Assembly (NCBI GenBank): GCA_030062745.1
Contig: CP099849.1
Span: 27,696,024 to 27,760,023, forward strand
Length of the DNA: 64,000 bases
Source of the DNA: Capitulum mitella
Taxonomy: Eukaryota; Arthropoda; Thecostraca; Pollicipedomorpha; Pollicipedidae
Direction: 5' to 3'
In this document: positions 25,344-36,485 of the stretch, piece by piece
Position numbering within the stretch: the first letter of the stretch is position 1
Layout of the letters: each line of letters starts with the position of its first letter
Program-made: the position numbers and the translations under genes
The notes under the pieces: model-generated
The model's input: only the letters and a program-made list of their open reading frames with translations
The model's database searches: none
What the model was told of the DNA's origin: nothing

Positions 25344-26689
25344 TTTACTGAAGACTAGTTTTGAAACCATTAAAGCGCACGGTCTCTTCAGAACACTGAG
25401 CTCTCTTAGCTTGCACGACGGTCATGAAAGCTTATTTTATTATGCTTCAAGTTACGTGCACTATTATGAATGTTAGATTATTTTGAATCGAAAGAAGCCT
25501 AGGTTAAAGTTCGTTAAATCCTTAAATTCTGCAGAGATGTGAAATTTGCAAAATATTCACACATTATCGCTAACAGGTTTGAGAATACTCTGCACGCGTG
25601 TACTTCTGAGAGCTTACTTCCCTTTTAAGAGCGGATGCGTTTTACGGGGTACGGGAAATGCCAGAAATACCACGGAGAAGGCGCAACATCCCCACCCATC
25701 CAAATGCTTTCACGTCTGCAAGCGCAAACCATCATGCCAGCATGTAGAAATCTTCCTGAGGGTATGTGCAGCATCTAGGTGAGGTTCGCCCGCATGTCGT
25801 TAATAGCTCAATAAAACAGCAGCAATTCGCTCTCATCGCAGCATGCACGTCGCGTGAAACCCGGCGGGACCGATATCACTCCACAACCGTGAGGAGGGAT
25901 TCAGTACTCTCCGCTGAAAATATTGGCTTCGTTATTATTTTTGAGTCCATGGATGAGAAAGCAGATTAACAGTTCAAACATCACACGAAGTCTTTTGCGC
26001 CGAGTAAAGCGGCGAATTAGTTACAGAACCACCGTTAATGCAGATTTGTATGCACGTCATTAGAAAACGGTCTTGCTTTTTACAAGCCATTACAACATTT
26101 GTGATCAAATCCCATCGCCGACTCATCATGCCATTCGATGCAAACTTTCTGACGTCCAACGTAAAACCCTTGAGGCTGAAATGCTTGAACAGGACGATCG
26201 CATTTGAAAAGAATAGCAATCTGGCAAAGCGACAGATTGGGACAAGTCAGCTTTGAACTATTCTGCTCAACCGCCCTGGTCAGAGAGCAATTCAGGATGA
26301 CCATCAGTAATGTACTATGAAACCGGCCTAGTGTAAGATATGCAGTCCGAGATCTGTGCTTGACATATCTGGGGCGACCGAAGGTACTCCTTTCACTGCC
26401 TTTTGATGAGACCTTGGTCACCGTCGCGGCCTGTTTCAGTTTTTGGGCGACCAGTATTTTACCGACTCCTATTAGCGAACTTGAGAGCTAGAATGGTGTT
26501 ATCGCTGCGAGACTGCTGAAAACGAATTTCCTCACGTTCAGGCCGATTGAGGAATCTCCTCCGAGGTGCGGTGGTCTCGGACCAATTCCGGGGTGGTCGG
26601 ATGAAGTTCTGACTGCGAGCATTTACACAATGATTTCACTTATGCTTGCACCACAGTTCTGATCGCAATGTTGATGATGATTTTGACGA

Positions 26690-26835
26690 TGTTGTCTCCT
26701 CATGTTTAGACGATGGAACATATTTAGATACCTAAATCATCTAATATGTTTAGAAGATGTTAGATGCCAACATCTACCGTGTTAGCATCGTCTAACATCA
26801 CGTTTAGATACATTATCATGTTAACATGATGAGAT
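26690..26835. repeat. Cluster of ATGTTTAGA-type direct and inverted repeats
   Basis: Words such as atgtttagacgat, atgtttagaagat and their complements alternate over about 140 bases. The cluster ends in a perfect 16-bp palindrome (ATCATGTTAACATGAT, 26815-26830). It could fold into a multi-armed structure. No known element recognised. Confidence 0.6.
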
Positions 26836-27480
26836 GATGGGACCTGGTCGGCGCCGGCCGTCTCGGGGCGGTCAGACCAGACGGTACCGGGCCGCCGGGG
26901 GCTGTTCAACGGCACCGCCACTCGCCGCCACCTCTCCCCCGCTGAGCCGCGTTCACAGCCGTCAGCTCCACAAACTAATTAATATTCCGGGTACGGGGGA
27001 GCTCACAGTGGGCCGGCGAACGGGACCGGCCGGCAACGGCCGACCGAAATGCAAACTCCAGATTTTAATAAGTCTGCCCTCCCCTTCAGCGTCCCTCTGA
27101 ACAATGGAGGAGGTGAAATGAGCCTGTTGGAAGCGCCGGTCTTGTCGGGCCGCCCCTCCCGAAGGGGCGAGGGGCGCGAGGGGCGCACGAGGCTGCGAGG
27201 GGACGCCGGCCGGTGGCCGATGCCATTTGAGAATTGGCGGCAGTGTGATGAAAGGGTATCGGCCGGTGCCCCCGACCAGGTGCCGAACAAGCCGGCCCTA
27301 GATTGGCCGGGCACTAAATATAGCGAGCACGGGCGAGCATCGGGACATTACCGGTGATAAGGGAGCCAGCCGGCTGAGTGGCCAGAATGGCGGCGGGGGC
27401 GGCCGGCGCCGGATCGCTCCATCTGGCCTATTTCTGCCCGGCCCTCTGAAGGTTATCGGATTGCTAGACGCTGTACGGCG
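26836..27480. promoter_or_regulatory. GC island in intron 1
   Basis: CpG-rich and without a convincing frame, between the palindrome cluster and a (GA)n run. It lies about 1.1 kb before exon 2. Confidence 0.3.
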
Positions 27481-27611
27481 TCGGCGACACGTCGTCGCCA
27501 ACAGCGCCCCGCCCGATAGCGAAATGGGTTCGTCCGTTGGTCTTTGTTTTCTTGCGCAACACCGCTAAATCGGGAACCAACATTTGCGGACGTTGCCCGA
27601 ATGGATATTTC

Positions 27612-27666
27612 ACAGAGAGAGAGACAGAGAGAGAGAGGGAGTGAGAAAGAGGGAGGGAGGGGGAGA
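27612..27666. repeat. (GA)n microsatellite
   Basis: An imperfect GA run with interspersed GGGA units. Confidence 0.95.
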
Positions 27667-28570
27667 TTCATAAAAACTGAACCTCTGTGTTCACTGCAGT
27701 CAGCAACCATCGGTAGTGCTTAATACGTCCCCGGGGAATTTTTGGAGCGATCGATACATTTTTGTATTGAGAGCTAGGTAGGTGTTAATTTGCCATAACC
27801 CAAGCGTTCAGTGGTTTGGCGGTCTAGTGCTCTTGCGCTTTGTGTAAAACCACATTGTTCCCTAAATCTGTACGCGCCACAAGGTGGAGGTGGGGGTCGA
27901 CAATTTGGGCATTATTTCACCTGTTGTTTCTCCATTACAGGCTTTATGATTCATTTCGTAATCATGTGCAAAGCAAAGCATTATTAGGTCTGTCACCGGC
28001 TTCTGGTGAGACTGAAAAATACATACGACGACCGCGTGCGTTCACGACGCTCTAGTCGTCTCTTCGTCGCAGCTGCTGCTGCGTGCAGTTTTGCCTGTCG
28101 CCGAGAGCGAGATGCTAGAGCTAGTGCTAGTGATGTGGCCCACGTGCCGGCCGACCATCGGTTTCAAACGGCTTCGTCATAAGGGCCGGAGGTGGCGCTC
28201 CCGAGGCAGAGAGCACTTCACGAGCAGTTGGCGGTATGTCACCACGAGCCCGTCGAACTCGTATGCGGAAGCCGAAAGTTGCCGTGGTGGAGCGAGCGGC
28301 TGGAAGCTACTCAGCCTCTCCGAAACCGTCCAGCTCGAAAGTATCGCAATACCATGGTCTGCAACAAAGGCTGATAAGCCTGTGTTCCGGGGAAGGGGTT
28401 GAAGGACCGCACTGACCCTGCGGATTGCGGCTCACTGAACTTGACTTAGTTGACCGGTTCCGTTTTGGTTTCCTGGTTTCGGTGGCAATGCGCGGCACGG
28501 CGGTCACGCTTCGCGGCCCCAACGCGACCGTCATTTCTGCTCGGTAACGGCAGCCCTTCTCCTCCGCCAG

Positions 28571-28782
28571 GCACCAGATACAACAACAGCCGCCTGATGG
28601 ACTTCTACCGCGGCAACGAGACCCAGATCGAGGAGCTGCGCGTGCGCTCCTCCGTCCTGTGGGTGGAGATGACGCTGCGGGAGGACATCCGGCGGAACCT
28701 GCGCCACATGCGCCGCCGCCGCCGCCACAAAGTCACCCTGTACGTGTTCAGGGTGCTCGAGGACGGAGAGCGCAGCGCCATG
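28571..28782 (+). CDS. Actbeta: Activin-beta-like precursor, exon 2 (central prodomain)
   Basis: This encodes the last two bases of glycine 112 and residues 113-182. The acceptor is ctcctccgccag|GC and the donor ATG|GTGAGT, leaving phase 0. The segment includes two glycosylation sequons, N116 (N-N-S) and N127 (N-E-T). It also contains the beta-rich prodomain stretch SSVLWVEMTLRE and KVTLYVFRVLEDG, which matches the hydrophobic alternation around the conserved 'vwlflk...vtirlf' region of activin prodomains. A run of five arginines (RHMRRRRRHK) is unusual. It could act as an extra basic cleavage site or heparin-binding patch; that is inference. Confidence 0.88.
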
Positions 28783-30269
28783 GTGAGTCTCGGCCGGCGG
28801 CCGGACCGCGCTGACCGACAGGGCAGGGCGGTTTGGCCATACACGGGGCCCGGCCTGGCAGGCCTGGCCCGCGGCGGCGTATTACGGCTGTGGACTCGGG
28901 AGAGGGAGGATACTACGCCTGTGTACACTGGTGGATCACACCATTTATCACGTATGTTATCTCATCTCGCGAGGATCACACATAAATGGCGGTGCTATGG
29001 TACGTTACGGTTCGGCTAAGAACTGAACATGATAACGGAATTTGAGTTTGAAATATCTAAGGGTATTGTGTTCTGCTCGCGCAGACACATGCAGTATTAG
29101 CGCATAGTAAAAATATGCATACAACGTTCTCTTCATGACATATTTTATGTCTATAATGGCTTTAATCTCTCTCTGGATGCCTTATTTTAAACATCTCGAA
29201 TATGTACAACTGCCTGGTCCGTACGTGAATGGTTGGTGTCAGGAAGTAGCTCAATGATCGCTACCCTTATTGTATTTATTATCAGGCAAAGAACATAAAG
29301 GCAGGTATTTTAAAACATAAATGGCATAAAAAATGAATGAGAACCATGCCCTGGAATGTCAGCTCAGCATGAGACGAATGTACAGCAATCTTCGAAAACT
29401 GGAATATTTACATGCACGTCCTTTTAAGGCACAGGGAGGCTAACCACTCGATAATAATCTGCATAACTGTCAGTTCTAGGACGATGGATGAACGGAATCA
29501 AATTACGTTGTTGGAATTTGAGCAAGAACTAAGCGGATGAATGGTTAGGCGTTTAAAAGAAACTGACGTCGAAACTAGTAGGTGCTGTCATAAGCCGTCC
29601 GCGGATGTGTTCTAAACAGAATTTCACGGGGACCTACTCCACTTCACCATTTATAATCTGTTCATTCTGCACGTCTTACATGGTTAGGCTCACAGACATT
29701 ATCTTTTCACATCAGCTCCAAAATGCCCTGTTTCCATGAAATGTATCAACTGCTGAGAGCCCCTTTCCGATGCCATTTCACCAAATAAAGGTTGTTTGTC
29801 TTAAACGGCCGCTATTCTTCAAAACGTTAGTTTCCACCAGGTTCTGAAGAAAAAATTGCTATACGATCAGGTTTTTCTGTACACAATATGAACGCAGTTA
29901 TGGAAAAATAATAACCTGATGAGCGACCCAGATAATTTTGTAGTCTTGCCTTTTTCTGGCGTTCACAGCACGACAACGGCGTAGTTTATGACGTGCCCTG
30001 AAGTGCCCCATTAACAATCTTGTAATTGTTTTGCTACATCGTCAAGTCTGGGAAAGAAGGTCGTAAATTTAAGCGCGTCAAAGCGATCCATTCAGCAATG
30101 CAGCACGACGTCACCTCTCCGCACCATACACGGCAAAAGACGGTTTTAATCTTTGAGCAGAAACGTCAGTCACAAGCTTCCCTTTTATTGAGCGTCTTCC
30201 AGCTCCCGGCGTGCGCATTTTTACAGCTGTCATGCAGGTTGACCACGACCGCCGGGACTTGTGGGCACC

Positions 30270-30720
30270 AACACCGACTCAGACCCGTCCGACTGCGGGG
30301 CCACTCAAAACAAACAGCGCGACGTGGCACCGAAGCCGGGACCCGGCCGGCCCCGGCGGGCGCGGTCGGCTGCCGGCCGCTCCGAGCTGTGCCCGAAAAC
30401 GGCAGCGCCGCCGCCGGACCCGCGCCGGCTCGGCGACGACCGGGCGGCCGTCCGTCACTGTCGGACAGCCGTCGGCCCGCTGTCGGCCGCCGCCCGCCGC
30501 GCCGAACGGCCCCCGACGCGTCCCGTCGCCGCCTGGCCGCCGGCGCCGGCCGAGGGGCAGCAGACGTCTGTCCGTCACCTGTCCGGTCAGAGTCGACACC
30601 GGCCCGACCGCCGGCGGTCATCCGCTCCCAGAGTCCGGCCCGACCGCGCTGGGGGGAGTCCCATCCTCCATGCTTGCTGGGGAGGGGGCGCGTCCTCTGT
30701 GCCCATAAGGGGGGGGGGGG
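30270..30720. promoter_or_regulatory. GC island in intron 2
   Basis: CpG-rich with long frames on both strands but no domain. It may be regulatory or only compositional. Confidence 0.3.
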
Positions 30721-32119
30721 TGCGCCCTCCGCGCCTGCTGGCAGCGGCCTGGCAGCCCCCACTAGGTCCGGAACACAGCCAGTCAGGGATCAAGGACCCG
30801 GGGCTGACCCAACTGTGCGGGCGGATCATGGACCAGGGACAGACCAAACTGTGGGTTGAATCTGAGACCCAACCCGGACAGTCCCACCAGTAGGTGTAAC
30901 CTGGGGCCTAGGGCAGGCAAAGCTGCGCCTGGGACCGTAGCCCTAGGCCAGTCCCAGCTAGCGCTGAGGCCGTGCAGCCTCGGAGAAGAGTGGGTTTGAG
31001 AGAGAAAAGAGAGGACCTCACACGTTGGCGCGCAATCTTCGGCATGCAGACTCGGTAAAGATTACATTTTTTATGTGTGTGCTAGAAACGGTCAGGTCTA
31101 AAGCCCCGGGTAAGAGGCTCAGAATCGGATGTGGACGCCATGAGGCGATGTGGCTTATTAACAGCACGTGCCAGCTCCACGCCGGCTGAGCATAATTTGT
31201 CGGTAAGGATGCATCGAAAAATCTCGGGCGGCAAAAATGCCTGGGTAACAATAATCCCCTGCGTGACCAGTCATCTGCTGGGCTGTAATGAACGCGGCAC
31301 AAATACGGTCACAGGGGCGCTCGGATATCGGCAGCTTCTTGCGATGATCGCCTGAATCTGCTGATGCCTACTCGGCAGTTTATCTAGTGTACGTCACAGG
31401 ATGCAGCTGGATTTTGAGGTCTCGGGAACGACGTTTACATCATGTGGCCGGTGTAAAGACGTCAAGCAGAAGCATGACGTAGGAGTGGACTTTATAAGTA
31501 CTGCTCTGAAACTGGGCAAAACAACTTTTTAAAAACATTGCAGTACATCAGCTCATACTGAACTATAAGCTTGTTTGGAGACTTAGGTTAAACCGCGGAA
31601 ATAATAGGAAAGAACACACCAAATGAGCAGTTGTTAGCTTTCCGTGTACTACACCTCGTCATTTGGTGCAATGTTCCCTGAGCCTTTTCGTAAGTTACCC
31701 TGCAACAACTTTTTCGATCGCTCTGATATTCTGCATAGCTGAGTTCTAAACATTTTTAAGCGCCCACCCAAAATTTGTGGCCAATGTCTTGTCTAGTCAT
31801 TGACTTACAGCCCTTTTTTCGGGATTTGTTATGCAGAAATCGTGGTGCGGCTACGGCTGTCATCGTATGGTCGCAGTCTTATGGACAGCCATCACCTATG
31901 GTTTCAGGAGCATTTGTAACTGGGTCCTTGCTTTTGGTGGGCAAATGGCGAATATTGCGGAGAGTCAGTCCAGGCGGTGGGTGCGCCTACAAAATCAGCC
32001 GCAGCCCACTAAGGCTGTCGACCGTGATCACATTATCGCGGCTCTCAGTGACTGAACAACTATCTTATCAGTCCACGGTATCTTTACTTGTCCACGCCAT
32101 ATGTCCGCAATATAAAGTG

Positions 32120-32324
32120 GCCTGACCTAGTCTGACCCTGCCCTCTATGCGCATTGTAATATGATCTGACATCGTCTCACTCTGCACTATCTTTCTTTCT
32201 TTCTTTCTTTCCTTCTCCACAGCGTAGTGTGACCTGACTCCTGTCTGAACCCACCTTGTCTCCGCAGTGCAGCGTCGGAGACAAGGTGACCTGACTGCTG
32301 TCTGACTTAACTCTCTGCCCGCAG
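32120..32324 (+). repeat. Tandem acceptor-like repeats before exon 3
   Basis: A segment of about 50 bases containing 'gtgacctgact.ctgtctga' followed by a pyrimidine tract and cag recurs here. Candidate AGs end at 32222 (cttctccacag), 32267 (cttgtctccgcag) and 32324 (ctctctgcccgcag). A weaker relative ('gacctagtctgacc') lies at 32124. Only the last AG gives an open exon. The two upstream AGs are in the same frame as exon 3 but run into TGA at 32235-32237 and 32292-32294 respectively. Confidence 0.6.
32189..32214. repeat. (TTTC)n microsatellite
   Basis: About six TTTC units forming part of the pyrimidine tract before the first candidate acceptor. Confidence 0.9.
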
Positions 32325-32930
32325 GCGAACCGTGGCCGGCCTCCGCTGGTGGCCAAGCGCCGCGTCCGCCTGGAAAAGGTCGGCTGGCACCGGTTTAATC
32401 TAAAGAAGGCCGTCCAAGACTGGTTCGACCTCAGTCCCAGCCGGCCGCTCAGACTATTAGTGGACTGCAATGGATGCAAATCCTTAGTAAAAAGCAAGTT
32501 CTTTCAGAAAGGCAGTGACTCGTCTAGTGTTCCTTTCATAAAGATCCGGACGACGCCCGTCCCGGCTCGGCGGGTGCGGCGTGCCGCGCTCGACTGTGGC
32601 GCGCGCGTCACCCACTGTTGCCGCCAGCAGCTGCACGTCAGCTTCCAGGAGCTCGGCTGGAACGACTGGATCCTCTTCCCGAGCGGCTACAACGCCAACT
32701 ACTGTCTGGGCAACTGTGAGAGTCGCACGCCAGACACGTTCCGCAACTTTCACACGCACGTCATCGAGGGCTACCGGCGGGTGGTCGGCGGCCACGGCAT
32801 GGACGGCTTCAACCCGTGCTGCGCGCCCACCAAGCTCTCGCCCATGTCGCTGCTCTACTTCGACGCCGACAAGAACATCATCAAGCGCGACTTGTCCAAG
32901 ATGGTGGTGGACGAGTGCGGCTGCATGTGA
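32325..32930 (+). CDS. Actbeta: Activin-beta-like precursor, exon 3 (prodomain end, furin site, mature ligand)
   Basis: This encodes residues 183-383 and the TGA stop. GWHRFNLKKAVQDWF and RLLVDCNGC (residues 202-233) are the conserved C-terminal prodomain blocks, including the paired prodomain cysteines C230 and C233. The furin site is RVRR, residues 265-268, giving a mature chain of 115 residues. The mature chain has nine cysteines: C273, C280, C281, C309, C313, C347, C348, C380 and C382. This is the activin/TGF-beta-type count, two more than the seven of typical BMPs. Hallmarks are GWNDWI, P.GY.ANYC.G.C, NPCCAPTKLSPMSLLY and the terminal ECGC. The RTPDTF..FH.H and KRDL.KMVVDECGC blocks are those I associate with arthropod activin-beta. 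The secreted dimer would signal through type I/II receptor kinases and Smad2-type effectors (family knowledge). Confidence 0.96.
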   Translation, partial: ANRGRPPLVAKRRVRLEKVGWHRFNLKKAVQDWFDLSPSRPLRLLVDCNGCKSLVKSKFFQKGSDSSSVPFIKIRTTPVPARRVRRAALDCGARVTHCCRQQLHVSFQELGWNDWILFPSGYNANYCLGNCESRTPDTFRNFHTHVIEGYRRVVGGHGMDGFNPCCAPTKLSPMSLLYFDADKNIIKRDLSKMVVDECGCM

Positions 32931-33620
32931 GCGCGGCGCGCGCCGCTCTTGTGATATTACACATTATCAAAGGCGCCGGCGGGTCGCCGCCGACGGCGGC
33001 GGCGGCGGCGGCGGCGGCCGGCCCGGCCCGGCCCGGCGCGGTGACGTCCGGCGGCTCGGGCTTGGGACCGCCCGCCTCACCCGCCCCTTCTGGACGGTCC
33101 AAGACCGCGAAATGAGTCTCAGAATCTAGTCTCAACTTTTGTAAATATTCATGTTCGAGCGTGTTATTAACTCGATTACGTGCTCTCTGGTGCCCCGGCT
33201 TGTGTCCACTAAGCACACACACTTCTCTCTGGTTTGATTCGGCTCGCCCAGGACGAGACCGCTCCGGCCACTAGTGTCTTTCAGTGTAATCGGTCATCTG
33301 CCAAACTGTAGCTAGCGTGGGATGCGTCGCCCGCCGTTGGGTGGCTGTTCTCGCGGTCCCGCCGCGCGCGCCGCGTCGGGGGCCGCTCGTCCTTGTTCGC
33401 CGTGCCGACGTGACGCCGCCCGTGACGGCCTTCGTGTTGGGCGGCGGCGGCCTGCAGCCTTCTCCCGGATCGAAATAGTTGATATAGCATGCCGACGAGG
33501 TAGGTAACAGTCAGCAGGGGCACCACACAAGAGGCAGACGAAATGCGTTGCTCTCGGTTCTTGGTGTGTTTCGGACTTCTTTACACGGCCCTCAGTTCGC
33601 ATGACATGTATTAGTATTTA
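32931..33620 (+). other. Probable activin 3' UTR start
   Basis: GC-rich sequence follows the stop, including a GGC run at 32992-33020, and becomes AT-leaning after 33450. I found no canonical AATAAA close to the stop. The first clear ones are at 35651-35656 and 35734-35739, so the 3' end is undetermined. Confidence 0.35.
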
Positions 33621-33628
33621 AAAACAGC

Positions 33629-33957
33629 TGCGCCTTTGACAACTGCTTCCATGGATAGATCCATCTTTACATGTTTTGTTTCACGAAAGAATTGTGAGTG
33701 TATTTAAGTCACAGACATTCCATTTGGCTGCTATAGTCATGACCTTTGGCGAATGCATCCATGGACAGATGCGTCCATAAATGCTTTGCTTCACGAAAGA
33801 ATTGTGGGTATATTTAAGTTATACACATTCTGTTTGGTTGTGGCAGCAATAGCCTTTCACAACTGCTTCCATGGACAAATCCATCCATACATGCTTTGCT
33901 GAGCGAAAGAGATGAGTGTGTTAAAGTCACAGACATTCCATTTAGTTGCTGCATAGC
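33629..33957. repeat. 110-bp tandem repeat, three copies
   Basis: Copies begin at about 33631, 33741 and 33851, giving a 110-bp period. Shared blocks are 'cctttgac', 'cttccatgga.a.atcc', 'cacgaaagaattgtg' and 'cagacattccattt'. Copies are diverged by substitutions, and the third also has small deletions. Confidence 0.9.
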
Positions 33958-33959
33958 TA

Positions 33960-36485
33960 CGTTTAAAGGGAGTGATCAGCGGTTAAACGGGCAACGGCTC
34001 CGGTTTTTTGGCACCAGCGAGTTACTTGGCGTCAGCCCTGCGAATAATCCGAGACTTATGACTTCAGTCGTCAATGATGACGTGACTGGGCGGAGCTAAG
34101 TTCCGAAAAATTCTGACACTGACGGATTTGCCGAAGAATTAAGACAGCTTGCCGCAGTACGAGCCACAACATTGCCCTCAGCAACATGGTTGGTTTACAA
34201 AGTGATCTAAATTGCACAACAGTGAAAGAAAGATGAATTAGGGTAATGGATAAATAATTCGGATAAAGGCAAAGATGACTTTCATGGTTTTTATGCCCCA
34301 TGAGCTTGAAACAAGCCTCACCTGAAGGCACCATAGGGGACGGGGAAAGACCATGCTGGAAATCACATATATGATTTGGGTCCTAACGCAATGACATGCC
34401 TTATGACGCCCTGGTCCGATGTTTTTAACAAGGGCTTGTGTTATTCATAATGAGAAGGAACTTTAGTATTGAGTTTTAAGGGAGATTAATTTTATTTTTC
34501 GGGGTTACAACAGTAAAACTAAAAGCTGACAAAATCTCCCAGATAACTTGCGAGTTAAAGCTCATCATTTGTTTTTAAACAATTTACATGCTGCCCCAAA
34601 TGGTCTCAAATTCGTGCGATCACCACCAAAATGCAGCTATGTCAACACTCTCAGGAATATTGACTCATGAGGGGATGGTACACGAAGTTGATGGGGATTT
34701 GCGCGGTTTTGTTGTTCTTTGATGACTCCTGAGACGCCGAAAAAAACTTTCTGAAGGGCGTTGTTTTGTAAAAATGTCTGAAATGCGTTTCTGACGCAGA
34801 ACCTCACATGAATCTTAAAACACAGCCATCATTATTATGTTCGTTTTTCATCCATTTAGCCCTTTTATTTTCATAACAAATCTTAACATTCCAGCTTTTG
34901 GAAACATAACGTAAATGTCTCACATCAAGTGGATAATGGGGACTAGAAAGGCCTCTTACTCATAACAGCACGTTACTTAGATTTGGCAAAAAAAATTCTT
35001 TTAAATAAGACAACAAGGAGGAAAACCTCTGATGACATCAAAAGTATTTTGTAACAGATGTTTCCGATTCCGTTATTAACTGTTCAATCAGGAGGGGGTG
35101 AAAGCGAACCGATTTTCTCAGCTTAAGCTCATTCACTGTCAAAACGAACGCATGAGACTGCGTCATAGAAGCCATACATAGGAGCGCCGTATTGGACTAG
35201 TGTCATGTGGAAGTGTACGACTTATGAGAGCCAACTTCTGGAATCGGCGATGCTGTTGTACGTTCTCCTGAGCTCTTGGTCAGCTGGTGGACGGCAGCCA
35301 TGTCCACCAGCCAGCTCTCGCTCCTGCCAGGCTCCGAAATCCGCACATTCCAGGTTGTCGTCGAACGCTCTCCATGCGGGCCGTGGCTCGCACGTCGTGC
35401 GACGGTCGGCCCCGGCCGCCGGGGGCAGTGCCCGTGTGACTGACGCGTTTCCTAGTGCGTGGGAGAGACGGTCGGACAGGCCGGGAGGGCGGTGGCGCGT
35501 CAAGGTCGCGCTCCCCACAGGTCGCCCCGCTCGTGCCGGCCAACTGCCATACCGGACTTTGGGCATTGTGCTGTGACGATGTCGCGTCTTGGAATTCCAG
35601 GGTCTTGGAGCCAGTAGGGTGCAAGGGAAAATTATGTGCCAATTTGGATCAATAAACGAGCATCAAGCCTGTGCCATCTCGTATTCTGATTCCTACATAT
35701 CAATCATATGAATCCGGAAATGCGCACGGCCATAATAAATCTCGCTTGTGTCCCGGAGGACAGGGTCGCTGCCACTCCAATCCCATTCATTTCCTAGTCA
35801 CGATGGCGCAACGACACGCAAACGAGCGCAGAGAAAAATTCTTCTTCATCCGAATGATACCTGATTTAACCTCTTCAGGCCCCAAAATGACCTCTCAGGC
35901 GGCGGGGAAGGTACTTCATCGTTTCCCGTCTTCGCTGTCATCGTATTAGTCTTATGGCATTACGGTTGACAAACCATACTTTTGTGGCTTTTGTGGATTT
36001 CGTAACTATTTCATTGTTGTGGTTAAGGGCTGCTTTTCTGCTGAGGTCAAGGCCAAGCCAATGAAATACCAAATACCATTTATTATAGCCATACAAAAGC
36101 CTTTGTTACGTTATAGTGCCGAATATGATGTTTGATTGTCACAGACTAGAACTCTGGCCATTGTGGAAGGCAAAAAGCGTGGTCAGTACTGGAATCAGCG
36201 GCAAAAATTATCCCATGCTGATTATGCTGGTTCAAAGCCATTTCGAGCACAAATAACATGAAAGACCTCACAAGACCTTGGAGAGGTCACCGACACTTGA
36301 AACCCCAATACGTTGTCAGTCATAAGCCCAAACAGCCCTGTATCGAAAACTGACTTCATATCTCATATTCCTGAACCAAAAGCCAAAACGTAGCCCGTGT
36401 CTACCCGGTGGCCTGACGTGAAGTGGCTTTTCTTTTTTAGCTACTGAAAGAATGTAAGATGCACTATCGCAAATTTTATGTTCTT
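33960..36485. other. Intergenic or distal 3' UTR, no recognised gene
   Basis: No coding family recognised. A small GC-rich patch lies at 35380-35540. AATAAA motifs at 35651 and 35734 are possible polyadenylation signals if the activin transcript is that long. Confidence 0.35.

Larger units (their letters stand above)
14333..28570 (+). other. Activin intron 1 (14,238 bp)
   Basis: The intron starts GTGAGT and ends with the pyrimidine-rich acceptor cttctcctccgccag. Exon 1 ends in phase 1 and exon 2 starts with the two bases completing a glycine codon, so the junction is consistent. The intron carries GC islands, a 21-bp minisatellite, a perfect hairpin and an inverted family C repeat. 15900-19970 and 25350-26650 show no gene or known repeat that I recognise, except AGGTCA-type motifs near 18310-18660. 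Confidence 0.8.
28783..32324 (+). other. Activin intron 2 (3,542 bp)
   Basis: The intron runs from GTGAGT to ctctctgcccgcag. A GC-rich island occupies about 30270-30720 and ends in a 12-base G run (30709-30720). 29000-30020 and 30900-32110 show nothing I recognise. The last 200 bases contain repeated acceptor-like segments, described separately. Confidence 0.8.

Noticed and set aside
30026-30893. 277- and 210-codon frames in intron 2
   Set aside because: Located in a GC island with overlapping frames on the other strand; no domain recognised.
35651-35739. AATAAA motifs as the activin polyadenylation signal
   Set aside because: They are 2.7 kb past the stop with a tandem repeat in between; possible but not supported enough to call.
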